From Shinella pollutisoli (GTDB taxonomy: Bacteria > Pseudomonadota > Alphaproteobacteria > Rhizobiales > Rhizobiaceae): DNA of 64,000 nucleotides. Made by a program: the position numbers and the translations under genes. Where the stretch lies: NCBI RefSeq assembly GCF_024609765.1, contig NZ_JANFDG010000004.1, positions 207,726 to 271,725 on the forward strand, read 5' to 3'. Under the pieces are notes generated by a model, which was given only the letters and a program-made list of their open reading frames with translations, was not told where the DNA came from and made no database searches. Within the stretch, counting starts at the first letter, position 1; each line of letters begins with the position of its first letter. Of this stretch, positions 16,559 through 24,787 are shown piece by piece.

Positions 16559-17683
16559 TTACGGCTCCAGGACGGGATCGGCATAGGTGTCGGGCCGGGC
16601 GGGGTCGAACAGGTCGTGCGTCCAGAACAGCGTCAGGAGCGGCCGCGTGCCGGTGTTCTCGATGCTGTGGGTGTGGAGCGTCGGCATGTCGACGGCCGCG
16701 GGCGTTCCGCCCTCGACCCGGTATTCCGTCACCGTCCGGCCGAGCGCCGGGCGGATGCGGATCGCCGCCTCGCCCTCCAGCACCAGGAAGCGCTCGACCT
16801 TGGACAGGTGGAAATGGTTGCCGCGCGTTACGCCCGGCTCGGTCCAGCTCAGGAAGGTCTGGCCCCCGCCGCCGCCCTTGACCGCCTCGAACAGGGTGCC
16901 GCGCCGGTCGCTGTTGAGCGCCAGCGGCCGGGGGAAGCCGTGCGGATGGAGGGCCGCGCGGTAGCTGTTGAAGAGGGAAAGCGCGAAGGGATCGGCAAGA
17001 TCGGGAAAGACGTTCGCTGCATAGGCGGCATGGAAGGCGCGCAGCGTCTCCAGGAGCTCGGGCACCGCCGTCGGGCGCGCGGGCGGGCGGAGCGTGCCGG
17101 TCCTTTTCTCCGTTGCCGCGTCGATCGCCGCCTGCGCGGCCGCGCCGGCATGCAGGAGGTCGACCCGGCCGTCGCGGTTCACCTTCGGCGTCTCGCCGCG
17201 GATCACCCGGTCGATGAAGGTGGCGGTGACGTTGTTGTAGTCGGGCCGCGCGCCCTCGCCGAAGACATGCGGCAGGACGAGGTCGGTATGGGCAAGGCCC
17301 GCCGCGGCGAGGATCTCGCCCGCCCGCCGCTTGCCGCGGCCGTAGGGCGTGTCCGCGACGGCATGGACGGAGTTGGCGTAGACGATGTGCGGGGCGGCGC
17401 CGGCAGCGCGGCAGGCGGAGACGAGCGCCTCGGCGATCGCCGGGTTGGCTGCCTCCACGGCCTCGTCCGGCCCGCGGTTGACGCCGGCGAAATGCAGCAC
17501 CGCGTCCGCCCCCTCGACCGCCCGGCGGAGCCCGGCCGGATCCGAGAAGCCGGCATGGTCGAGCCGGACGAGCGCGAAGGGCGGCGCCTCGCCGCGGAAG
17601 AGGGCGGCGCGGTTTTGCGCATGGAGGCGCACGGCGGCGTGCCGGCCGAGGAGGCCCGCCGCACCGGTGACGACGATCCTCAT
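16559..17683 (-). CDS. wbjC: Bifunctional UDP-sugar 3-epimerase/4-reductase, CapF/WbjC type
   Basis: 374 residues in two parts. The N-terminal SDR domain (about 1-245) has VTGAAGLLGRH, ANSVHA and YGRGKRRAGE with the catalytic Tyr/Lys. The C-terminal cupin (about 255-370) has TRGNHFHLSKVERFLVLEGEA with metal-binding His/Glu and LHTHSIENTG. This architecture is specific to CapF/WbjC/FnlB, which 3-epimerises and then reduces the 4-keto sugar in UDP-L-FucNAc synthesis. Its start overlaps the stop of the upstream dehydratase by 4 bp (ATGA). Confidence 0.93.
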   Translation of the reverse strand: MRIVVTGAAGLLGRHAAVRLHAQNRAALFRGEAPPFALVRLDHAGFSDPAGLRRAVEGADAVLHFAGVNRGPDEAVEAANPAIAEALVSACRAAGAAPHIVYANSVHAVADTPYGRGKRRAGEILAAAGLAHTDLVLPHVFGEGARPDYNNVTATFIDRVIRGETPKVNRDGRVDLLHAGAAAQAAIDAATEKRTGTLRPPARPTAVPELLETLRAFHAAYAANVFPDLADPFALSLFNSYRAALHPHGFPRPLALNSDRRGTLFEAVKGGGGGQTFLSWTEPGVTRGNHFHLSKVERFLVLEGEAAIRIRPALGRTVTEYRVEGGTPAAVDMPTLHTHSIENTGTRPLLTLFWTHDLFDPARPDTYADPVLEP

Positions 17684-18711
17684 GCCGCCCTCCCCCGCCA
17701 GGCGTCGAGCTCGGCGCGCACCTCCGGCAGGCTGACGAGCAGCCGCTTGACGCCTTCGACGTCGAGCCGTTCGGTGTTGTGGGAATGGTAGTCCTCATGC
17801 CGGGCGGTCGCCTCGTCGCCCTCGCTGAAATAGGCCTTGTAGTTGAGGTCGCGGTCGTCCATGCGGATGCGGTAATAGGCGCCCATGTCCTCGCTGCGGC
17901 TGAGCTCCTGGGCGGTCGCCAGCGTCTCGTAGAGCTTCTCGCCGTGGCGCCAGCCGATCTGCTCGACCGGATGCTCCGGCGCGCCGAAGAGGTCGGCGAG
18001 CGCCGCGACGAGGTCGGCGATGGTGGAGGCGGGCGCCTTGCGGATGAACAGGTCGCCCTGCCGTGCATGGGTGAAGGCGTGGTGCACCAGCGCCACGGAA
18101 TCGCTGAGCGGCATCAGGAAGCGGGTCATGCCCGGCTCCGTCAGCGTGATCGGCCGGCCGGCCTTGATCTGGCCGATGAAGAGGGGGATCACCGAGCCGC
18201 GCGAATACATGACGTTGCCGTAGCGCACGATCGAGACGGTGGTGGCCGCCGCCGTGCCGATCGAGCGGGCGATGGCGGCGGCGACCTTCTCCATCATCGA
18301 CTTGGAGATGCCCATGGCATTGATCGGCAGCACCGCCTTGTCGGTGGACAGGCACACGACCGAGCGCACGCCGGCGGCCACGGCCGCCTGGATGACGTTG
18401 TCGGAGCCGAGGATGTTGGTGCGCACGGCCTCCAGCGGGAAGAACTCGCAGGAGGGCACCTGCTTCAGCGCCGCAGCATGGAACACGCGCGTGGCGCCGG
18501 CCATCGCCCGGTTGACGCTCTCGCGGTCGCGGATGTCGCCGACGTAGAAGCGGACGCTGTTGCTGCGCAGCGCGTTGCGCAGCATGTCCTGCTTCTCCTC
18601 GTCGCGGCTCAGCACCCGTATCTCCGCGCAGCCCTTGTCGAGGAGGTCCCGCAGCATCGTCTTGCCGAAGGATCCGGTCCCGCCTGTGATGAGAACGCAT
18701 TCATTCTTCAT
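17680..18711 (-). CDS. wbjB: UDP-GlcNAc 4,6-dehydratase/5-epimerase, CapE/WbjB type
   Basis: 343-residue inverting dehydratase opening the UDP-L-FucNAc pathway from UDP-GlcNAc. The nucleotide-binding motif TGGTGSFGK is at about 9-17. The catalytic segment STDKAVLPINAMGISKSMMEK has a Met where classical SDRs have Tyr, which I recall as a CapE/FlaA1-group trait. KQVPSCEFFPLEAV and LNYKAYFSEGD are further family markers. With wbjC and wbjD it forms a compact, ordered three-gene set (4-bp overlap, then 1 bp). The upstream glycosyltransferase ends 10 bp before its start. Confidence 0.94.
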   Translation of the reverse strand: MKNECVLITGGTGSFGKTMLRDLLDKGCAEIRVLSRDEEKQDMLRNALRSNSVRFYVGDIRDRESVNRAMAGATRVFHAAALKQVPSCEFFPLEAVRTNILGSDNVIQAAVAAGVRSVVCLSTDKAVLPINAMGISKSMMEKVAAAIARSIGTAAATTVSIVRYGNVMYSRGSVIPLFIGQIKAGRPITLTEPGMTRFLMPLSDSVALVHHAFTHARQGDLFIRKAPASTIADLVAALADLFGAPEHPVEQIGWRHGEKLYETLATAQELSRSEDMGAYYRIRMDDRDLNYKAYFSEGDEATARHEDYHSHNTERLDVEGVKRLLVSLPEVRAELDAWRGRAA

Positions 18712-18721
18712 GGGGGCCTCT

Positions 18722-19912
18722 TCAGGTGAGTGCGGCGGCGGCCTGCCGACCGCCCAGCGCCGCGGTGAAAAGCATCCGGTTCGCCTCGACGTCGGCGGAC
18801 GTCCTCTGGCGCTCGCGGGCATGGGCGAAGACGCGGGTGCGCCGCGCGGCGGCCTCGCCGGGCGTCGCGGCGGCGGCGCGCTCGATTGCGGCGGCGAAGG
18901 CGGACGGATCGGCAAGCGGCAGGTCGTCGCCGACGCCGGCCGCCGCCAGGCCGCGCCAGGGCGTCGTGTCCGACAGCAGCACGGGCGTGCCCGCGCCGAG
19001 CGCCTCGGCGACGACATGGCCGAAATTCTCGCCCCGCGTCGGCAGGAAGAACAGGTCGTGCGCCGCCATGACGCGCGCCACGTGCGACGGATCGACCGGA
19101 CCCCGCCAGTCGACCGCGACATGCGCGGGAAGCCGCGCGGCAAGCCTCTCGCAGTCCGCCCGGTAGGCGGCATCCTCCGGCGGCCCGACGACGGAGAAGA
19201 CGACCGGCACCCGGACGGACGCGAGCACGCGCAGCGCATAGTCGAGGTTCTTCATGGGCGAGATGCGGCCCAGGAAGAGCACGCGCAGCGGCGCGCCCGG
19301 CGCGCGCGGCCCATGCGGCGGCGGCCGCGGCCCGAGCGGCGAGGACAGATCCGCCGCCACACGGACATCGGCGGCGCAGGGGCCGAGGGCACTGCGGATG
19401 TCGGCGCTCTCCTGTTCCGTAGACGCCTGCCACGCGACGGCGGTAAGCAGCCCCGTTGTCTTGCTAGCCGTGAGATGGATTTGCTTCTTCCGCCGTTTGA
19501 GCGCCAGAGCGCCCGGAGAGAACTCCCCTCTCGGAGCAAGAATCGTGGGCCGACGGGGGATCAATCCCAACCGCCGCGCCAGGAGGGGCAGGATGGTGAA
19601 GCGGGGTGAAAAGAAGCTGTTGAGATAGAGCAGGTGGTGCGGCACCTCGCGCAGGATGCGAGAAAGACTGACAAGCGTCCGTTCTTGTGGTGCGGTGTAA
19701 TAAACTTGTGCAGGCCCGACGTGAACCCAGCGGCGGCCGGCGATATCCGGGTAGGGCGCGGCGTCTCCCAGATCGCGGTCCGCGCAGATGATGCGAAAAT
19801 CGAACTCGTCACTGAGCCTGTCCACGAGATTAGTGATGCTTCGCAGTGCGCCACCGGCCTTGAAGCCGGGGAGATAGTGATCGAGCGGAGCAAGAATGAC
19901 GGGGCGATACAT
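18722..19912 (-). CDS. Glycosyltransferase family 4
   Basis: 396 residues, GT-B fold. The N-terminal acceptor domain begins LAPLDHYLPGFKAGGALRSI, a glycine-rich loop typical of GT4. The C-terminal donor domain has LFLGRISPMKNLDYALRVLA, GPVDPSHVARVMAAHDLFFLPTRGENFGHVVAEALGAGTPVL, with the EX7E-type glutamates. The 'NFGHVVAEAL' signature is common in polysaccharide-locus GT4 enzymes. The sugar and acceptor cannot be deduced. It lies between the polymerase gene and the UDP-L-FucNAc genes, same strand, so it probably adds a residue of the same repeat unit. Confidence 0.88.
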   Translation of the reverse strand: MYRPVILAPLDHYLPGFKAGGALRSITNLVDRLSDEFDFRIICADRDLGDAAPYPDIAGRRWVHVGPAQVYYTAPQERTLVSLSRILREVPHHLLYLNSFFSPRFTILPLLARRLGLIPRRPTILAPRGEFSPGALALKRRKKQIHLTASKTTGLLTAVAWQASTEQESADIRSALGPCAADVRVAADLSSPLGPRPPPHGPRAPGAPLRVLFLGRISPMKNLDYALRVLASVRVPVVFSVVGPPEDAAYRADCERLAARLPAHVAVDWRGPVDPSHVARVMAAHDLFFLPTRGENFGHVVAEALGAGTPVLLSDTTPWRGLAAAGVGDDLPLADPSAFAAAIERAAAATPGEAAARRTRVFAHARERQRTSADVEANRMLFTAALGGRQAAAALT

Positions 19913-19926
19913 GAGAGCCTGCTTTC

Positions 19927-21363
19927 CTATTTATAAGCGGGAAGCGTCCGCCGCCTCGTATCAGCCAGGTCCTGGTCTCCCACGCGAGAACGCCTGTTCG
20001 CGTAGGCCCAGCCAAGCAGGATCAGTGACAGCATGCCGAATCCTCCTGGGGAAAAGAGCGTCGCTTCTCCCAAATTGAGCAGCAGCGCCGTGAGGCACAC
20101 CGCGAATGAGGTAAAGTCGCCGCGAGCACTGCCGCGTAGAAGAAGCCATATCCACGGCGCGATCAGCATGGCGCCGATAAAGCCAAGTTCTTCGAGAACC
20201 ACGAGAGGGGTAACGCCCTTCTCGGCCGCCGCACCGGTCGGTAAACCAAAAAGAGCATCGCGTTCGATGGCCATGGAGCGTGGACTGGATGCGATGCCGA
20301 ATCCAATGCCTTCCAGCGGGTGTTTCTCGATATTGTCCAGCATCCGGTCCATCAGCCCCCCTCGCGACAGTTCATAGGCAGCCAGGAGGCCGTTGACCTC
20401 CGCGCGGCCGGATTTCGTGATGAAGGTTTGCGCCCTGTCGGCAACCATGGGCGCCATCATCAGTCCACCTGCGAGTAAAATGAAGAAGGCGATCCAGACA
20501 CGTTTGCTTATCAAGCCGGGTGCCATACGGATAATCGAGCGGCCTGCGAGGCCGGGGCCCGCCAGCAACGAACCTCCCACACCCAGGATAGCTGCAACGC
20601 CGGCGGTTCGGGCTTCCGACATCAGAATGGCGGCAAGGGAGGCGCCGGCCACACCCAGCAACCACCAGGGTGGATGCGCCTCGCCGAACAACCGCGCTGT
20701 TGACCAGGCGCACAAGATAGCCATTGCTGATCCGAAGACCTGCGGCTGGTTCAAGACACCTTGAAAGCCGCTTCCGTTGGTAAGGTATCCAGTCGGCATG
20801 GCAGCCAGAGGAAAACTTGCAGCGAGCAGGATCACCAATCCCCAGAAGAGGTCTCGCGATACGTTGTCCCTTTCCCGTTTGGGCATGCTGCACCAGGCCG
20901 AAATGAGTGCCGCCATGGTCAGGGACCAGGATATGGCCTTGAGGATTGAGACGTCTGCGATCGGACTGACCAATATGGAATGCCCGATGATGAAAAGACC
21001 GATCAGCAAGGTGTAGAGGATGAACGGGCGCAGTCTCATATCGCCCGGCAAAACGGTTCCGTGGAAGAAAACCGACACGGCGGCCGCAAGTAATACCGCA
21101 TATCGGCCTATGGACGTCCCGCCTCCGTCCTGCGCTATGCCGGGATTGATCATGGTGAGCAGGCATGAAAGCGCGAGTGCGCGGATTGCATGCCCTTGGC
21201 CCAGCAATGCAAAGGCCCCCAGGCCGAAATAGGCAAGCGTCGCGGTGCTCGCGGAGGCAAGCCGCAAGGCGACGACAAATGCAAGCACGAGGTAGGGCCA
21301 GATACCGGCGGCAGACGCACGCGTCCGTCTCTTGCTGCGCGGTATTATCGGACGGTACGTCAT
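19927..21363 (-). CDS. O-antigen/exopolysaccharide polymerase-like membrane protein (Wzy type)
   Basis: 478 residues with about 10-12 predicted membrane helices and one long extracytoplasmic loop at about 310-390 containing EKHPLEGIGFGIASS. Wzy/O-antigen ligase (PF04932-like) proteins carry their catalytic Arg/His-bearing loop in that place, and the 'H-P-L-x-G-x-G' phrase is typical. It would polymerise lipid-linked repeat units in the periplasm. Distinguishing polymerase from O-antigen ligase is not possible from the sequence alone; the surrounding glycosyltransferases favour a polymerase. It stops 14 bp before the downstream glycosyltransferase. Confidence 0.8.
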   Translation of the reverse strand: MTYRPIIPRSKRRTRASAAGIWPYLVLAFVVALRLASASTATLAYFGLGAFALLGQGHAIRALALSCLLTMINPGIAQDGGGTSIGRYAVLLAAAVSVFFHGTVLPGDMRLRPFILYTLLIGLFIIGHSILVSPIADVSILKAISWSLTMAALISAWCSMPKRERDNVSRDLFWGLVILLAASFPLAAMPTGYLTNGSGFQGVLNQPQVFGSAMAILCAWSTARLFGEAHPPWWLLGVAGASLAAILMSEARTAGVAAILGVGGSLLAGPGLAGRSIIRMAPGLISKRVWIAFFILLAGGLMMAPMVADRAQTFITKSGRAEVNGLLAAYELSRGGLMDRMLDNIEKHPLEGIGFGIASSPRSMAIERDALFGLPTGAAAEKGVTPLVVLEELGFIGAMLIAPWIWLLLRGSARGDFTSFAVCLTALLLNLGEATLFSPGGFGMLSLILLGWAYANRRSRVGDQDLADTRRRTLPAYK

Positions 21364-21449
21364 GCTACCCCCCGGATTACATGACGTCTTGTCCCCGCCC
21401 GGTTGGCTTCGTCCATAATGACGGAAACGAACCGCAAGGAAGCTTGACC

Positions 21450-22541
21450 ATGAGCGAACAGACCAATCTTCTCAACATGCCCTACATCCTGCCCTCGCAG
21501 GCGCAGAAGCATGTCACCCACAACGAGGCGTTGCGCATGCTCGATGCCGTGCTGCATCTCCGCGTTGACGGGATCGGCCGCGACGCGCCGCCGGAAAGTC
21601 CGGAGGAGGGGGAGCGGCATGCGGTGGGTGATGCGCCGGCCGGTGCCTTTGCCGGCCATGCCGGCGAGATCGCCGCCTTTCAGGATGGCGCATGGGCGTT
21701 TTTCCCGCCGCGGGAGGGATGGTTGCTGTGGGATGCGGCGGGTGAGGCCTTGCACGTCTTCCATGAAGGCAACTGGGTGGAAGCCGTGCCCGCGCCCGAC
21801 CGTCTGCAGCAGCTCGGCATCGCCACGGATGCGGACGGGGTGAACCGCCTCGCCGTCGCCGCCCATGCCACGCTTCTCACCCATGCGGGCGCCGGTCACC
21901 AGCTCAAGGTCAACAAGGCGGCGGCCGGGGATACCGCCTCGCTCCTGTTCCAGACCGACTGGTCGGGCCGGGCCGAGATGGGCCTTGCCGGCAACGACGA
22001 TTTCTCCGTCAAGGTCTCGCCGGACGGCGCGGCCTGGAAGACGGCGCTGCGCGTGCGCGCCGCCGATGGCTTCGTCGGGATCGGCACGACGGAAGCCCGT
22101 TATCTCCTGACCGTCGGCCAGCCGGGCACGCCGGACGGAACGCCGCATTTCGACAAGTCGATCGGCATCTCGGGGGCCGGCGCCGCCTATTTCCGGGGCG
22201 AGGATACCGTCAACAACATCCGCTTCCTGATGGGAACCTCGACCAGCGGCTATGTCCTTCTGGCGTCGATGAGCAACCATCCGTTCGTGATCCGCGTCAA
22301 CAACAGCGTCGAGGCGATGCGGATCGCGGCGAGCGGCCAGATCGGCATCGGCACGACCGTGCCGCATGCCTCCGCCCTGCTCGACGTGGCCGGCACGGCC
22401 CGCGGCTTCCTGCCGCCGCGGATGACCACGACGCAGCGCGATGCCATCGCCGCGCCCGCCGAGGGCCTGATGGTCTACAACAGCACCGACCACGAGCCGC
22501 AATTCTGGGACGGGAGCCAGTGGAGGAGCATGGCCGCGTGA
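21450..22541 (+). CDS. DUF2793 protein with tail-fibre-like C-terminus
   Basis: 363 residues. The N-terminal half (about 1-125) is DUF2793: MPYILPSQAQKHVTHNEALR, then a beta-rich segment with AWAFFPPREGWLLWDA. This domain is known from prophage and gene-transfer-agent tail regions of alphaproteobacteria. The C-terminal half repeats GIGTT phrases (FVGIGTTEARYLL, IGIGTTVPHASALLDVAG) and ends in RGFLPPRMTTTQRDAI...YNSTDHEPQFWDGSQW, typical of fibre/adhesin tips. AAGGA precedes ATG 21450. It lies alone on the plus strand in the middle of minus-strand polysaccharide genes with no other phage gene nearby. No signal peptide is visible. Confidence 0.85.
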   Translation: MSEQTNLLNMPYILPSQAQKHVTHNEALRMLDAVLHLRVDGIGRDAPPESPEEGERHAVGDAPAGAFAGHAGEIAAFQDGAWAFFPPREGWLLWDAAGEALHVFHEGNWVEAVPAPDRLQQLGIATDADGVNRLAVAAHATLLTHAGAGHQLKVNKAAAGDTASLLFQTDWSGRAEMGLAGNDDFSVKVSPDGAAWKTALRVRAADGFVGIGTTEARYLLTVGQPGTPDGTPHFDKSIGISGAGAAYFRGEDTVNNIRFLMGTSTSGYVLLASMSNHPFVIRVNNSVEAMRIAASGQIGIGTTVPHASALLDVAGTARGFLPPRMTTTQRDAIAAPAEGLMVYNSTDHEPQFWDGSQWRSMAA

Positions 22542-22570
22542 ACCGGACCTGGCGCTGAGACGGGAAGCGC

Positions 22571-23611
22571 TCATGCCGCGCGCCGTATGAGCGAGGCATA
22601 GTAGCGGACATAGAACCATTGTATCAGCCGTCGCAGCCGGATCGGCGAGAGATTGATCGCCGCCATCAGCCCGTAGCGCGCCACCGTCGCCATGCCGCCC
22701 GCCCTGTTGACATGCCGGAACGGGAAAAGCCCGGCATCTTTCATCCGGGCGAGAACGGGCCGCACCATTCCCGCCTCGAGCGGATGGCAGGCATAGGCCT
22801 GCATGATCGCCGCATCGAGCAACCGGATCCGCGCGTCGATCGCCGCCGCTATCCGGCGGCCGCAGCGGGGATGCTGCCGCGTCCGGGCAAGCTGCTCGCG
22901 GACATTGAGCATCGACGTCATCCTGAACGTGGAAACCGTCGGGTTCATGCTGGCAGTGAGGGAGGATGGCCTCAGGATATAATCATAGGCGACGATGTCG
23001 GAAATGAGTAACCTTTTGGTGAACATCATAATTCTAGGGAGAATTTCCACGTCTTCCATGAAAAGTTTTTCGGCAAACATAATTTTATTTTCAATAAGAA
23101 TTTCTCTTTTTATAATAAATTTCCAGAAAAAGCATTGTATATAGTTTTTCTCATAGTAATCTTCTCCTGACAACAGAGAGTTCCTTGGTCCGTTCGATAT
23201 TACGGAAAAACGCTCCGGAGAATCGGGCGTCGATCCTATCGCTCGCGATCCTGCGACCATCACATCGGCATGATCACGATCGAGAGAGGACAATATCGCC
23301 TCGATCTTTTCGTGCCGCACGATATCGTCCGCATCGACGCACCAGATATATTCGCCCGTTGCGTTTCTTATCCCGGTGTTTCGCGCCGTTCCCGGACCAT
23401 CGTTTTTCGGCTCCACGATGAGCTTGAAACGCTCCGTTTGCGGCATCGTTTTCCGGACGATGTCATCGGTGCCGTCCGTCGATCCATCATCCACGACGAT
23501 GATTTCGATGCGGTTGGAAATCGCATGAATCCGCGACAGGTTCTCGACGGCCCGCGCGATATAGTCGCTGCCGTTGAACACGGGAACGATAAGGCTCAGC
23601 AAATAGCTCAA
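22571..23611 (-). CDS. Glycosyltransferase family 2
   Basis: 346 residues, GT-A fold. N-terminal SLIVPVFNGSDYIARAVENL, then EIIVVDDGSTDGTDDIV, ARNTGIRNATGEYIWCVDADDIV (the DxD metal site) and a FWKFIIKREIL segment typical of WcaA/EpsJ-like enzymes. The middle of the gene (about 23030-23180) is strikingly AT-rich, whereas the C-terminal 110 residues are Arg-rich and GC-rich like the rest of the replicon. The gene therefore looks mosaic, or is a recent import adjusting at one end. Confidence 0.88.
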   Translation of the reverse strand: MSYLLSLIVPVFNGSDYIARAVENLSRIHAISNRIEIIVVDDGSTDGTDDIVRKTMPQTERFKLIVEPKNDGPGTARNTGIRNATGEYIWCVDADDIVRHEKIEAILSSLDRDHADVMVAGSRAIGSTPDSPERFSVISNGPRNSLLSGEDYYEKNYIQCFFWKFIIKREILIENKIMFAEKLFMEDVEILPRIMMFTKRLLISDIVAYDYILRPSSLTASMNPTVSTFRMTSMLNVREQLARTRQHPRCGRRIAAAIDARIRLLDAAIMQAYACHPLEAGMVRPVLARMKDAGLFPFRHVNRAGGMATVARYGLMAAINLSPIRLRRLIQWFYVRYYASLIRRAA

Positions 23612-23631
23612 GGGCGATATCCTTCCGATTC

Positions 23632-24750
23632 CTACGCGGCTGGCCTCGACGGCATCAGAGTTTCGATCAGTCGCAGATAATTATCCGCCGCCGCCTCGAT
23701 GGAAAATTTGCGCGCGCGCTCGCGCAGCAGATCGGGGTCCGTCGGATTGTCCAGCATACTCTCGATGGCTTGCGCCATGTCTTCAGGCCGATCGACGGGC
23801 ACAAGTGCGCCATAGCGACCGCGGTCGAGGATTTCAGCCGGGCCGCCTGGGCAGTCCGTGCTGACGACCGGCGTGCCGCACGCCATCGCCTCCACCAGCA
23901 CATTGCCGAAACCTTCATCCCGGGACGAAAGGACCAAGATGGATGCTCGCGCCATGTAGGCGAACGGGTTCTCGACGAAGCCCGGCAGGAGGACATGCTC
24001 CTGCAGATCCAACTCGTGCACGAGGCGTTCCAGGGCGGGTCGTTCAGGCCCTTCGCCAAGGACAAGAAGCCGGATCTTCCGGCTCTTTCGCAGGATTTCG
24101 AACGCGTTCAGCAAAGTGGCGAAATCCTTGGCCGGATCAAGCCGGCCCACGGCCACGACGAGGGGCTCCGACCGCAGCTCCAGCCATTCGCACCTTACGA
24201 ACTCGCGTGCGCAAACGTCCATCGACGCGTGCCAAGAAGGGTTGTAGATACGGTGAACATTCCGAGGTGCCACCCCCGGCAGGCGCTTGATGTTGTCCGC
24301 GACCCCATCGCTCACCCCTACAACAGCATCCGCCAACCGGTGTGAATGCCGCAAGATCGACGTCAGCGGCCTCGACCTGGCGTTGCTGGTGTTCTCGAAC
24401 GCCCGAGTAACATAGCCATGATGAGTGAAGATCAGCACAGGGCGTGGCCGGACAAGCCGGACAGCCCACCCGGCGAAGACATTGGCGAGATCACCTGCGG
24501 AAATCACCACGTCCGGGCGCTCCCCACGGAGATAGCGAGCGAAAAGCGGAAAGCTGCTCTTTAGATGCCGTGCACCGAGATCGACGATCCGCACACGGCT
24601 GTCTCTCTCATCCGCATAGGCATTTTCGCCGAGCCGCATCAGAACGAGATCGACCTCGTGGCCCGCGCGTGCGAACTCGCTTGCGAGCCGAACCAGTACC
24701 CGCTCCGTGCCTCCGCGGCCAAGTGCCGTAAAATAGAGGGTTATGCGCAT
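23632..24750 (-). CDS. Glycosyltransferase family 4
   Basis: 372 residues. The N-terminal FTALGRGGTERVLVRLASEFARAGHEVDLV and the C-terminal VGRLDPAKDFATLLNAFEIL, LLVLGEGPERPALERLV, VLLPGFVENPFAYMARASILVLSSRDEGFGNVLVEAMACGTPVVSTDCPGGPAEIL are textbook GT4 (EX7E spans EGFGNVLVE). The subgroup resembles amylovoran/N-acetylgalactosamine transferases (PglJ/PglH-like). Substrate not assignable. It is codirectional with its neighbours, with gaps of 20 and 37 bp, so part of the same operon. Confidence 0.9.
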   Translation of the reverse strand: MRITLYFTALGRGGTERVLVRLASEFARAGHEVDLVLMRLGENAYADERDSRVRIVDLGARHLKSSFPLFARYLRGERPDVVISAGDLANVFAGWAVRLVRPRPVLIFTHHGYVTRAFENTSNARSRPLTSILRHSHRLADAVVGVSDGVADNIKRLPGVAPRNVHRIYNPSWHASMDVCAREFVRCEWLELRSEPLVVAVGRLDPAKDFATLLNAFEILRKSRKIRLLVLGEGPERPALERLVHELDLQEHVLLPGFVENPFAYMARASILVLSSRDEGFGNVLVEAMACGTPVVSTDCPGGPAEILDRGRYGALVPVDRPEDMAQAIESMLDNPTDPDLLRERARKFSIEAAADNYLRLIETLMPSRPAA

Positions 24751-24787
24751 CGGATGATCTCTCGGCGGCCTTAAAATGATATGAATT

